This document shows, one piece after another, positions 11,301-21,600 of a stretch of DNA of 64,000 nucleotides; position 1 is the stretch's first letter, and the number at the start of each line of letters is the position of its first letter. The stretch comes from Lanius collurio (taxonomy: Eukaryota; Chordata; Aves; Passeriformes; Laniidae), in assembly GCA_020086605.1 (NCBI GenBank), contig JACBWW010000021.1:4008711-4072710 (forward strand). Reading direction: 5' to 3'. Made by a program: the position numbers and the translations under genes. Below the pieces are notes generated by a model. That model ran no database searches, was not told the origin of the DNA, and was given only the letters and a program-made list of their open reading frames with translations.

Positions 11301-14300
11301 GTTCTTGGGGATTAATTTAGTAAATGGAGCACATGTAACACAGCATGATTTTATGTAGGACATATAGCAGATCTTAAATATGGATGACAACAACATTTTT
11401 GTCCTCAACAAACTTTTTCAGCCAGACCACACTACATGAAGATGTGCATACAGGATTTTTTTTCCTAATGTCATTAATCATTTGAAAAGTGTCATAGCCA
11501 AGCAGAAAAAAGAGATGAAGTTTGATTGCTGTTTTTCATTACCCTACAGCAGAATTTATGATATCCAGATTTACAGATGTACATTACCTATTGACATGAG
11601 TAATAGAAAATTTTGTTCCAATTCTGTAAAGAACACAACCCCTGAAGTCATTCTCAGACCTTAGATTAACCCTAAATAACAGTTTCAGATGACAGAAAGG
11701 GAAATGTGCATATTCTGCTATTCTGATTACCATTTGTGTGCAATGTTTGTGGTGACTATTGTGTTGTCAGCTCTGAGGCACACAGAGTTGCAAAGTAAAA
11801 GCAATATGTACTGAGTTAACTAAATAAAGTGTGTAACTCTAGAACCTTTAAACTGTTAAAAACCTCTTTAAAAAAACTTTTCTCCCCAGCCATCCCCCTC
11901 TATTCCAGTACGTATTCCAGGCTAGAATCTGAGTGTTGGTCTCCCCCTAACAATGATTCTGTTCCCTTGTCCAGTTGTTACTTTTATTAACTGTGAAGGA
12001 GCAAATTGTCTTTATTGAGATACTAATTGAAGTTTTTCCCAGTGATAGGAATCTCAGATTAGTTCTAAGTCAAGGTTTGAAGTTACCAAACCCTCCAGAC
12101 TGCTGTCCACCCAGTGGTATGGAATACAGGGTGGCAGATGCATCCCTTTCCCTGAGCTGGGCCTGCTGGCACAGTTGGTGGCTGTTCTGTGTACTTGGCA
12201 AGGAGCAGGCATAAAGCCTTACATTTATCTGATACTACCGTTATAATCTTTTTGTGATTAATGGAGCAAACAATGCACTGCAGTAAGATAGAGAATATGA
12301 GTTTTTGTGAGCTGGAGAGTGTATTCAGCATGGCTGTCTCTGTTGACCTGGTACTTATGCTTCTCTTAACATAAATAACTACATTAAAATCACTTATTTC
12401 TCCAGCAGGCATTTCTGCCTGCACTGGGCTTTGTTTCCCTCGCTGCCTTCTGTGCCCTTTGTTTCAGACCTTGCTTCTGTTAGACTGTTCAGCAAGGTCA
12501 TCTACTCCTAGGCTACTAAGTAAGACTTATTTAATTTTAAGTGAAAATTAACAATTCCAGACACTGTGAAAATGGAATTGACTTTATGTTTCTAATTTCC
12601 TGATCTATGTTTTCACTGAATTTACTCCTGCATTGTGCTGTTACAGTATACTTTAGGCAAGTATAGATTGTATAGTCTCTAAACATTACAGAAGAATACA
12701 ATGAAAGTCTGTTAATGTGGATCAAAATTCCATTTTAGTCACACATTTGAATAATGCAGAATACAAAGTTTGTGTGGAAGTGCTTAGTAAATATTGTGAA
12801 TATTGTAGTGTATTTAATAACAGGTTGCTTTTCCAAAATATGTTATAGGATGAATGGAAATTAAATTTCGTCCAGAAGTTAAGAAGTTAATGAGTAAATT
12901 TCATTGTCCAGTGTTATCCAGGTCAGATTGAGATGATCATAAAAATTGTTTCTGCACTCAGTACAAAGCCAGGAGTCCAGAAACTGTGCCAACAAACTTT
13001 TGGCAGTTGAAGTCAGTTGATAGTCTGGCCATCAGGGTAGGAGAAATGCAGGCCATGGTCTCCAGAGATTACGAGCTAAGACAAACAAAAAATAATAGCC
13101 ACCACTACCAAAGAATGAATCCCTTCCCCTTTCTTTACACTTTTCAATTTTGTATAAAATGAATCCTGAAAATTTTTCAACCATTCAGTTAAAGAGACAG
13201 CTGTAACTTAATGTTGAAACAACAGTATGGTAGACATTTAGAGAAATATAATGAGTGAATGCTTATTTGAAGGAGCTAAAAAATGCAGAGAAAATTTTTT
13301 CCTTCTAAGGCTTCTCTTTTATAAAGCCTTTTCCATGATGCTGCCAAAATAAGAGAGTCTATAAGTTATCTTTCCACGTGCATGCCCAGAATGGTTGTTT
13401 CTCCAGCATAACTTAACTGGAAATTTTCCAGTAGATCTTCTGTAAGTGCATGCAGTATGGAGCAGAATAAATATGTCTGGCCTTCAGAAAATGAGTGTAA
13501 GAAACCTTTCTAAAATTTCTAATTTCATAAAGACTATCATGAAGCATGGGGCAGCATGTATATACATTGAAATATCCAGAATTACAGGAAATAAAACAAG
13601 CACCAATACCTCATTTGGTTTCTTCCAAAGTACATTTAAAGTGCCAGTAAAAGCAAATTTATGTTTTGAACATGTGCCTGCTACAGTTCTGTGTGCAATG
13701 TTCTGTATAACAAATTTCAGTTAATTCTCAATGTATGTATGTAATGAAATATGTATGTGTTAATTTTGAACTGTAATTTTTTTCTTTTTTCTTCCCTTCC
13801 AATTCCCTCACAGGTTACTGAAAATGATGTTGTTAAGGCAGAAAGGCTCTTTGGCATTCTGGCCTATGTGGCATCTTCAGAGCTGCCACCTTATCGCATG
13901 CTTTCATTATTGGGAGAATCCAGGTAAAATACAAGAAACAGAACTGGAGTTTGTCCACATCATGTTGTTTGACTCTTTTGCACACTGTTATGATAAGTTT
14001 GTTTTAGGTAAAAAGATAAAAATTTGACAAATACCATCTTCTAGAAGATGGGTCTTCTGCATAATGCACAAGTGTTACCATCTTCCTGGTCCGTGTAGCC
14101 AGAGGTTTTCACAGAACTTGTATGAAGTCTGCTAAGGAGATGAAAGGCACGTGCCCACAAATGACCTGCAAGCTCAATTCTCTGCTTCTGCTGGGATTGG
14201 TGAAGACGTGTGGACCTTCATGATGAGAACTGGCTATTTTTAGTGGGTGTTTTATAGTGGGTAATTAACAGTTAACAGATTTAAGAGTTGTACTGTAGAA

Positions 14301-16948
14301 AAAGGTGAACCCCCCTTATTTTTAGTCTTCTATAGATGAGTACCTAATAAAAGTTAAAGCTGCAAGACTTCCTATTTAGGAGATGCTATGTGATAAATAT
14401 CAAAGTCAATTGTTTAGAGACAAATTAATGAAGGGACATCTAGAGTGACTTGAGAGTGTAATATACTTCAAAGCTCCAAAGTGTATGTTCCAAAGGAGAA
14501 ACTCCCCCATGACAATAGCTAGAAACATCTGCATTTAAAATGTTTCTATAATTAGGATTGTAAATCTCATTTCACAGGAAGAAGCAATTCCATTATCTGC
14601 TGGAGGGAAAGGGAAAGAAATCTGGGGTTGGGAGTGAGGAAAGTAGTGATAACAGAAGACGTGGAGAGGAAAGCACAGCCCGAGCAACGTTGAATTACAT
14701 GACAAAGGATTTTTGTATGGAAAAGCTTGAGGTAAAGTATATCATTACAAAATACTTACATTTTCTATTAGGTAACCTTAGGCTGCTACTCACTGAATTT
14801 ATCTGTACATCAAGTCTCAGTTGTGCTGTTAAGAGTGGTGGTTTTAAAAGATAACTGCTCAACATATTTACGTATCTGATCAAAAATTTCATCTAACTCA
14901 TCTTTTTCTCAGAGCACTGGAAAATGCTCAGTTTCTGTCTTTCATGAAGGAGTTCCTGAATAGTGCCACAGTCTCAGAAATACATTCTTACCTACAAGCC
15001 ATATGAAGTGAGCAGAGTTTTTTAGGAAGAAAAAATGTGTATTGCACATGTTAGATTTTCCCTGAATTAATTGGTGAAGAACACCTTCAGACAGCACATG
15101 AGGTAGTGCAGGCTGTAGTAATAAAAAGCTACTTCCTCCCTTTTAAATGAGCTACAGGAAAATAAATATATAGGATATGTATTAGGTTTAATTATTAATA
15201 AAATTGCAACCTGGCTTGTTTCAGAGAGGTGCATCAGTCATGCTTGTTTTAGTTTGTGTTTCTGATCTGCTAACTCTTTTGCTTGGGCAGAAGGAAATTG
15301 TTCCCAGGGAGAATATGATTTTTTTCAGCCACAGACTCCCTTCTGAGCAGTCATCATGAGTTCTAACCTTAGGCACTCTGCTTCCCACATTTGTCCCATT
15401 GTTTGCTTTTTGATTATGTGGAAATACGTGAATCCTCTGATGCAAGAAATTAAACCAAGTTCAATAATCGCTGAATTCTGTTATTCCATTGTGGTTTTGT
15501 TATCTCAGATCCACAGCATAAAAAGGACACAGTGGCTGCATGTATGCAGAGATTGCATTAAGAAAACATTTTAGCCTCAAAAGCTGTCATAGTAGCTCTT
15601 AAATCTTTGAATAGCACGGAGTAAGACAGTGAGGTATTCCCATTGTCCTTTACCAGGGAACCAGACCTTTAAGAAAATAAAATAAGCTTAGTATTTGTAC
15701 AGTCCCATTAAATAAATGTGGTGTTGTCTCCTCCCAGTGCAGCAACTCCCACCTTGTCCTTTGCTGGAGCATTGTGCATGTGGCAGCAGGTACTGCAGGG
15801 TGTCACAAGAGTACATCCTGGCAAAAAGGACTCCTTCCAGTTCCCCAGCAGCAGTAAACTAACTTAATAAATGTGGCTGAATAAGTGTATTGCTAAAGAT
15901 GACAGTCTTGGGTCTTTGATTAGTAATTTGGGGTTTTAGCTGAAACTGCTGGAAAGTGTTTTCTCAGCTTTATTATTCATTAAAGAGAGCTCCTGTTTTG
16001 GTGGCCTGAAGCATGATCTAACATTTTTAACAATGCCACCATTCAAACTAGTTAGGTATTTAGCCCCAATATAACTTGCTGTTCAAAGCTTAAGGTATTT
16101 TATAGAAACTTTGCAGAAGCAGGAATTAATAGAGTTTGAGTTACTAAAATGCAGAGCTAGTAGTTGCACAAAGTGCAGTATCTTTTTATTATTTTTAAAT
16201 CGTCTCACTTCAATATCTAATGTAATACACATTGGGAACCAGCACTTACCAGAGTGCCTGTGGAAAAGGGTGAGTACTGGCTCGTTTTTCTATGACAATG
16301 TTCTTGTTAGGGCAGGTAGAGAAACGTACTTTTCAACTGTTGTACTGTAAGAATGGAATTCTGGGAAGGGAGGGAAGGAAAAATAGTTTAGTGCTTAAAG
16401 TTTTTGGGAATTTTCACTACTAGGCCAGAAAGCAACAGAACTTGTAATGCTGTTAAAAGATACTTATATAATACTTAAAAGTTAATTTCAGATAAATTAA
16501 TGACTTGATATAGTATGAATATTATGAATACACTAAGGTTCTGTGGCCACACTCATAAAAGCTTGACAAAGACCCTGAGCCATGCAACTTAAAACCAAGG
16601 GGAGAAAGTACACAATAGCATCTGCCTGCTAATTGCTGTGTTCTTTAATTCAGTCCATTTTTGTCAGAGGCTTTTTTGGATTTGCTCGTTTAACCTTTTT
16701 TCCCTTTTCCTTATACATTGTGTAATTTTTCTCTCATGCAGGAAATCAAGGAAAGAAAAACATTTTGCCAGACATACGTTGAGAACTTAGTGAAAGAAGC
16801 AGCTGACATCAATATGAAAAATGAGTCGTTGCAGAAGCTCTGGCCTCAGATGTTCATTGAACTTGTCAGAGACGCAGTGATAGAAATTCGCAATAAAAAC
16901 GCCTACATGAAGCTCTGCCTCCAGCGGATCACTGAGCAGAAACAGTAG
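3580..16948 (+). CDS. LRRC49: LRRC49, C-terminal half (partial gene, 7 exons to the stop codon)
   Basis: Joining 3580-3663, 6158-6309, 8378-8615, 9838-10023, 13814-13923, 14578-14731 and 16742-16948 gives one open frame of 376 codons ending in TAG at 16946-16948. All introns are GT-AG and all exon phases agree. The protein starts with a charged coiled-coil-like segment (EEERRMASIAARKEEERKRE). It continues through a basic helix, a conserved globular region (ESHLVEVEGDTLGLYGAGAL), a leucine-rich-repeat-like segment with a cap (LKFKETNLVALQQF, then LTVDPQGNPVV), a low-complexity linker, and a conserved C-terminal helix (LQKLWPQMFIELVRDAVIEI). This matches my memory of vertebrate LRRC49. LRRC49 is known as a non-catalytic subunit of the TTLL1-containing tubulin polyglutamylase complex, which adds glutamate side chains to tubulin tails in cilia, centrioles and neurons. 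The N-terminal leucine-rich repeats lie upstream. No frameshift or internal stop is seen, so it appears functional. Confidence 0.93.
3664..6157 (+). other. LRRC49: LRRC49 intron between exons A and B
   Basis: A 2.5-kb AT-rich intron with donor gtattt and acceptor TTGTTTCAG. Open frames inside it on both strands (for example around 4100-4447 and 5559-5882) lack splice context or recognisable similarity, and I treat them as chance. No repeat family was recognised. A short perfect inverted repeat lies at 6002-6021. Confidence 0.8.
6002..6021. repeat. Short inverted repeat, 9-base arms, 2-base loop
   Basis: The arms ATGCATTAA (6002-6010) and TTAATGCAT (6013-6021) are perfect reverse complements around TT. 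It lies 136 bases before the exon B acceptor. The sequence resembles paired homeodomain/POU half sites (ATGCAT, TTAAT), but AT-rich introns throw up such matches by chance. Confidence 0.6.
6158..6309 (+). CDS. LRRC49: LRRC49 exon B (phase 0 to 2)
   Basis: Acceptor TTGTTTCAG|GAA and donor AGCAG|gtattt. It encodes EKKRLTIANIARQWEIQQNR and continues through a Lys/Glu/Asn-rich stretch to CQINGSAAYVFPEES plus two bases of an Arg codon. The basic start carries on the coiled-coil segment of exon A. The second half is polar and probably a linker. Reading past the donor reaches a stop at 6347-6349, so the exon boundary is needed to keep the frame. Confidence 0.92.
8228..8331. repeat. (ATT)n trinucleotide microsatellite with assembly gap
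   Basis: An uninterrupted ATT/TTA array on both sides of the NNN at 8282-8284, about 100 bases in all. The three Ns sit exactly in the array and probably mark a join where reads could not span it. The true copy number is therefore unknown and the printed length is a minimum guess. Poly-Leu, poly-Ile and poly-Tyr open frames here are artefacts. Confidence 0.97.
8282..8284. other. Assembly gap (NNN)
   Basis: Three unresolved bases are the only Ns noticed in the window. They fall in the middle of the trinucleotide array, where short-read assembly commonly fails. Confidence 0.98.
8378..8615 (+). CDS. LRRC49: LRRC49 exon C (phase 2 to 0)
   Basis: Acceptor TCCTCTGCAG|A, where the first base completes an Arg codon from exon B, and donor GTG|gtgagt, a near-perfect consensus. 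It encodes 79 further residues including LSSAVQGLSVLESHLVEVEG, GALECLDRNWSVQTAGIIAT, and FIEFDEIVQVLVKLKTKFPN. This is among the most conserved parts of the protein and looks like a folded alpha/beta region leading into the leucine-rich-repeat-like segment of exon D. Confidence 0.95.
8616..9837 (+). other. LRRC49: LRRC49 intron between exons C and D
   Basis: A 1.2-kb AT-rich intron with donor gtgagt and acceptor GACTTGTTCAG. No repeat, RNA gene or additional exon was recognised. Confidence 0.85.
9838..10023 (+). CDS. LRRC49: LRRC49 exon D (62 codons, phase 0 to 0)
   Basis: Acceptor TGTTCAG|CAC and donor AAG|gtagga. It starts HLKFKETNLVALQQFHALAE, runs through MPRMEQLTVDPQGNPVVSLA, and ends SHFNLQKINGVK. 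The spacing of Leu/Phe and the N-P pair resembles a leucine-rich repeat followed by a cap, a second repeat-like unit separate from the N-terminal ones. The exon is clearly more GC-rich than its introns, as expected for constrained coding sequence. Confidence 0.95.
10024..13813 (+). other. LRRC49: LRRC49 intron between exons D and E (largest in the window)
   Basis: A 3.8-kb AT-rich intron with donor gtagga and acceptor CCCTCACAG after a TTTTTTTCTTTTTTCTTCCC tract. Open frames near 11975-12424 and 13446-13724 are short and unrecognised. No mobile element was identified. Confidence 0.85.
13814..13923 (+). CDS. LRRC49: LRRC49 exon E (phase 0 to 2)
   Basis: Acceptor CCTCACAG|GTT and donor TCCAG|gtaaaa. 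It encodes VTENDVVKAERLFGILAYVA followed by SSELPPYRMLSLLGES and two bases of Arg. This continues the cap helix after the leucine-rich-repeat-like unit. Reading past the donor in this frame would lose the similarity at once. Confidence 0.93.
13924..14577 (+). other. LRRC49: LRRC49 intron between exons E and F
   Basis: A short 654-base intron, donor gtaaaa and acceptor TCATTTCACAG. Nothing else was recognised in it. Confidence 0.85.
14578..14731 (+). CDS. LRRC49: LRRC49 exon F (phase 2 to 0)
   Basis: Acceptor TTTCACAG|G, whose first base completes the Arg codon from exon E, and donor GAG|gtaaag. The 51 full codons read KKQFHYLLEGKGKKSGVGSE, then a Ser/Arg/Glu-rich stretch, then ARATLNYMTKDFCMEKLE. 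The middle is a hydrophilic linker that looks poorly conserved, while both ends match LRRC49. Phase agrees on both sides. This exon is easily missed because its open frame is short. Confidence 0.9.
14732..16741 (+). other. LRRC49: LRRC49 last intron
   Basis: A 2.0-kb AT-rich intron with donor gtaaag and acceptor TTTTTCTCTCATGCAG. No repeat family, RNA gene or extra exon was recognised. Confidence 0.85.
16742..16948 (+). CDS. LRRC49: LRRC49 terminal coding exon with stop codon
   Basis: Acceptor CTCATGCAG|GAA in phase 0. The 68 codons read EIKERKTFCQTYVENLVKEA, then INMKNESLQKLWPQMFIELV, then RDAVIEIRNKNAYMKLCLQR, ending ITEQKQ and TAG. The region is predicted to be almost wholly helical and is the most strongly conserved stretch of the protein, suggesting a contact with other polyglutamylase subunits (inference). 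Confidence 0.95.
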   Translation, partial: EIKERKTFCQTYVENLVKEAADINMKNESLQKLWPQMFIELVRDAVIEIRNKNAYMKLCLQRITEQKQ

Positions 16949-17105
16949 AGTCAAGGCGTACTGTCTTGCAAGCTTTTGGTTCAGTATTTTGTCATGTTTT
17001 ACAAATATAAACCAAGAGAATATAAAATTATCATCACTAGGGCATACTTCACTTCCTCCCCCAAAGGGATGCCTTTAAATCTTAATCAACTCTCACTAGT
17101 TTTGA

Positions 17106-17111
17106 AATAAA
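17106..17111 (+). terminator. LRRC49: Proximal polyadenylation signal AATAAA
   Basis: Canonical hexamer 158 bases after the stop codon, followed by a T-rich stretch (TTTACTTTCATATTGTTTACC) that could serve as the downstream element. Best single candidate for the short 3' end. Confidence 0.55.
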
Positions 17112-17369
17112 AGTTTACTTTCATATTGTTTACCAATGCTTCCTTGGCTTACCAAAGTGATAGCACAGAAATGACCTGGTGATTGTTTTATTAAGTTCTG
17201 GTTTATTTTTTTCTGCTACCCTTGATTCTGTAGTGCTACAGCATTGATTTTTAAAGAACAAATTTGCAATGCTTGCCTTATTTTTATTGAACACTTTTCA
17301 ATTGTCACTTTTTTGACTGCTGCTGTTTAAAAAACCCAAGAGTAGCTAATTTTTTTATGACCAAAATCT

Positions 17370-17375
17370 AATAAA
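17370..17375 (+). terminator. LRRC49: Middle polyadenylation signal AATAAA
   Basis: Canonical hexamer followed by TTATTTTTACACC. It would give a 3' untranslated region of about 440 bases. Confidence 0.4.
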
Positions 17376-17782
17376 TTATTTTTACACCCTGAACTCAATG
17401 AAGACTTAATATTGTTGTTTAATTTGTGAGATTATGGAACACTTTTTCGCATGAGAGTGCTCAGAATATTGACATTTAATGAGCCTAATTTTCAACTGAA
17501 CAAGTTGCCCAAACTTGATTTCAAATGTTATTCATTAATTTCACTAATAAGGTTGTATGAATTGTTAAAGGTAAAGTATGATTACAAGGTATACTCACTT
17601 GAGCTTTATTTTGTTAAAATATGTTAATATAATTTATTTTGTTTCTTGATTACTAATTTATTAACTTCTGTGGTTTGCCAAAATCAAATGAGCTAAAATG
17701 CATGCATTACATTTGGTAGGGAGACTGATGACTACTTTTCAGTTGTAATTCATTCCTGTGACTGTGAAAATTTCATATTATC

Positions 17783-17788
17783 AATAAA
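17783..17788 (+). terminator. LRRC49: Distal polyadenylation signal AATAAA
   Basis: Canonical hexamer followed by a TTCTTCACTTTTATTCTTC tract. It would give a 3' untranslated region of about 850 bases. Confidence 0.4.
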
Positions 17789-17810
17789 GATAAATTCTTC
17801 ACTTTTATTC

Positions 17811-18304
17811 TTCACAGATACTGTAAAGAAGTACTATTGCAAAGAAAAGACTTCTCCTTAATGCTATATGAAGAGATGAGATGCAACTTGCCCCACAATC
17901 ACTGTGAATGGGTAGGAAAAAAACCCATTCCATAGTACAGTATCTCCCACAATAAACAGCTTCCCAGCTTCTGTCCAGAAGTTGAATTTAGGAAGCATTA
18001 ACAAGTCCAGCTGATTGCCATGAATAATAGCATTCAGATGCAGGTAGAAAGCTGTGCCATTTAAACTTAATTTTTCAGCTCCATTCTATCCTAACTATAA
18101 CAATCCAAAACCTTTGCGCATTATTTTACTTAATTAAAATTGTTCTCATTTTACTTAGGCTCATTTCTAGAAAAGAAACTAAAGAAAACTTCCTGCAAGG
18201 GTTTCTATGACTCAAAAGTAAATTTTCTTCTAAACTCTATCTAAAAGATATTTTCTGTCAAAGCAGAGATGCAGATACAGTTTAATGAGTTTTTATGCCC
18301 AGAA
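17811..18304. other. Intergenic, nothing recognised
   Basis: AT-rich sequence between the LRRC49 3' end and the CR1 copy. No gene, RNA or repeat was recognised. Confidence 0.6.
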
Positions 18305-18690
18305 AATCATGGAATCATAGAATGGCTGGAGTTGGAATGGACTTTAAATACCATCTAGTTCCAATGCCCTGCCCTGGGCAGGGACACTTTCCACTAGACC
18401 AGGCTGCCCAAAGCCATGTCCAGCCTGGCCTTGAGCACTTGGAGGGATGAGGTGGCCACCGCTTCTCTGGGCAGCCTGTGCCAAGGCCTTGCCACCCTGT
18501 CAGCAAAGAACTTCTTCCACAATACAATCTAAATCTTGCCCCTTTCCTTTAAAGCCATATCCTCTCACCACAGGTCCCTGTTCAGAGTCCCTCTCCAGCT
18601 CTCTTGGAGCCCTCATAGGCACTGGAGGGTGCTTTAAGGTCTCCCATGACTCTTCTCCAGCCTGAACAGACCAAACTCTCTGAGCCTTGA
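18305..18690 (-). mobile_element. CR1 retrotransposon 3' end, 5'-truncated, reverse orientation
   Basis: On the + strand it opens with AATCATGGAATCATAGAATGG, the inverse of the (ATTCTATG)n tail of avian CR1. Typical inverted CR1 phrases follow: GGGCAGGGACACTTTCCACT, AGACCAGGCTGCCCAAAGCC, CTCTGGGCAGCCTGTGCCA and AAGAACTTCTTCC. About 385 bases remain, so nearly all of the reverse transcriptase region is missing, as in most CR1 copies. Open frames in it are remnants or chance. Confidence 0.93.
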
Positions 18691-21600
18691 ATGAGTTGCA
18701 GGAATCAAGTGGTCATAGGTATTTTGGAGAGTGCAGTCTGCTTGCATTCAGGTCAAGCTGGGGTATCTAAATTGTCTGGAGAATCTCTTTTCAGGCCATG
18801 TGACAGGTTAACAGTGACGTGGGTACTGTTAAATGCAATTTTCCATTTGGTTCATGTTATACTTGCAGGCAGTTGCTTTTCAGTCTGCAGAATGTAGTGG
18901 AGCTTAATTCACTTAAATTTCAAGGAAGTGTTAGAATTCCTGAGGAAACTGGTCCAGATAGAATTTAATAGAAACAATCACCTATCTAGACTTTTTGAAC
19001 TGCTTCATTGAATTTATTGTAAGAGTAGTTTATTTGATGGGATTTTTTTCCTTTCCATTGGAAAATTGCACTTTCGAGTTTCACGGTGCATTTTATTAAA
19101 GAAACAAATTTTAGGGCCCTGCAAGATGTGAGAAAAGGAGAGTTTACCTTAGAGAAACAGCCAGTATAGCAATGATGGTGCAATAGGTTTTTGAATCCAT
19201 CGGTTACTTTACGTAATTTCTGTGCCAAGGGGGTGGGGTGGAGCAATTCCAGCTTCTGCATGGGGACAGAAACCTCTAAAGCTGTGTCAAAGTGCAGAGC
19301 TCTCCTGATGATGTAGCTGGGACAGATGGGCCCCTTTTGGTTTAGATTCAGCAGCAGTAGAAGAGTGGGAAAAAATGTTTTAAGAAGGTTGTATTCATCT
19401 AGAGGAACAGGAAGTCCTTCATGGGAAAATCAAGAGAAAAGCCTGACTTTGATATTGAGCCTTTAAGGTAGGGTCTTGAAAAAATGAATCAGAGGGTATC
19501 AATGGGGAGTTGTAGAAACATCTCAAAATGCTCTGTATTCCCAGTGGTCTATGAATGCTGCCAGTTTGGGCTTTTTTCACTAATAGCAGCTGTTTCATAA
19601 CAGGATTGCTAAATGTCTGAAGTGAGTGTAGGTAGGCAGCTATTTACAAATGAAGGAAAGATTAATGTTGGGCTCATATGTTCTTTTCACATAAAACCAG
19701 TAGGAAAAAAGGGAACATACTTATTTACTAGTTCTTTTTAGGAAACAAGTGATGGATTAAAGTGATGTGAGACCTAAGAGTGCATAGAATTTTCAGCAGA
19801 TGGAGGATCTTAAAATTGTTAGCCTGTTCGATGTTGTTTATGTGGTTACCCAAATGATTTGTTAGCTCATATGCACTCATGAGATACATTTCTGTAGTTG
19901 CTTAATAGGGAGTTCCCCTGTACCTAAAGATTTGAAGGTCATATATGCAGCAAATTCTTAGATATTCTGAAACTTGAGTGCCACATATATCAACTTTCTG
20001 TGGTTACAGGTGTTAATTGATGATTTAAAATAGCAAGTGATGTTGAAGCTGGGGACCTTTTAATAAAATCTTCCAGTCTGAAAGCACTTACTTTTTCTTC
20101 TTCAAAAGCCTTTAAATGTTGCATAAAATTGAATTTTGATGTTGTTAATATTTCACTGATATCCCATCCAAAGTGGTCTGTGATCCTCTCATGTTTCCTG
20201 ACTTCCACACAAGAGAGGAACTATTACTGTAAAATATCTATTTGTTAACTAGAAATCATCTTGAGGTTTAAAAAGATATTGTTTTAAGTCTTTTGAAAAT
20301 GTTTTGGATTGATTTTTGGGTTATTTATGCAATTTACTTATTTCCTGGGACAAATTTCTTCTATGTCCAGACAAAGGTAGATAATGATGTATGATATTTT
20401 TTTCAGTTTCAGCCTAGCTGTCTCACACACGAAGGCCCCATTGTGTCATGCAGAGTCACTGTTTGTTCTGCAGCTGAAATTGGATCTTCAGTAAGGAGAC
20501 AGATGAGGAGCTGTGTTTCACATGTTCCCGTTTAGACAGGATCTGAAAAAGTAATAGAGCTGCAGATTTGCTGCCATAGTGGAGCCAGGAGAACAAATTC
20601 AATTGATGCAAACCAAGGCCTGATGTTGTCAGTTATGAGGAAGAAAAAGGTACTGGGAAGAGGTTTTAACTGAGCTTTAATAGAAGTAAAGTAACATTGC
20701 TACACTGTCTGGGACCAAGGGATAGATCTGAATCCAGAAAAGGCTTTCCATTATAGAAAGGTGAATTATCTTGTTCCACTGCTACAGATGTATTTTTATC
20801 ATGTAAACTACTTAAAATAATTACAATATAAAAAGCCTAACCTATTAAAGCAGATCTACAGATTAAGAGAGACTATTGTGGAAAAAGTAGTGACTCCTCA
20901 ATGTATGTATACATTCCATAATTTCAGGACAAGTGGATGCTTTTTTTTTTAACCAGAGGTATGGGCTGTAAAAGTGACAGTGATGCTTCCAGATGGATCC
21001 AGTTACTTTTTATCATAGTGACACATCAGGATGAATTGGGTTTTGTTAGCTGGTTTATTTCAAGTAGCCAAGGCAAATATTTGCTAGTTCTTTTTATTAA
21101 AAAATATTCATAAAGATGTGATTTAGATTGGGAGGTCCACGTACATGTTCAGAATCACAGTAGAAGCTATTTGGTTGCATTGGGAAGACAGACTCCTTGG
21201 ATGTTTTTCTGTTTCCACATCACACAGACTCTGCTACATCTTGAAGCTCAGTTCCAGTGAAATTATTTTTCTTTTTAAGTTGGAGGCAGCAGATTTTTGG
21301 AGATTTGTAAGACTCAGTGTTTTGCTACACATGTATAGAACAAGGAGTGGAAAAGAGGAGGCTGCCTATCATTTTGTTCTACTGTCTGGTAAGGTGGCTT
21401 TTACTCCAATGGGAATATAAACTATTTTTTTATTTGCATACAAAAAAAGAGATTGTGTGGGCTACACAGACTTGAGACAATCTTATGGACAAGTGAGAGG
21501 TATCTGCTTACACACATCACCTCAGAGCTGGATTTTCTTGAGTATGAGATAAAAAATTGGATCTAAGGAACTGTTTATTCAACTCAAGTATTAACTTTGT

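Larger units (their letters stand above)
16949..17810 (+). other. LRRC49: LRRC49 3' untranslated region (end uncertain)
   Basis: The sequence after the stop codon is AT-rich and carries three canonical AATAAA hexamers at 17106, 17370 and 17783. The transcript could end about 15-30 bases after any of them. The distal limit given assumes the last one. No transcript data can be read from the sequence, so the true end is open. Confidence 0.5.
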
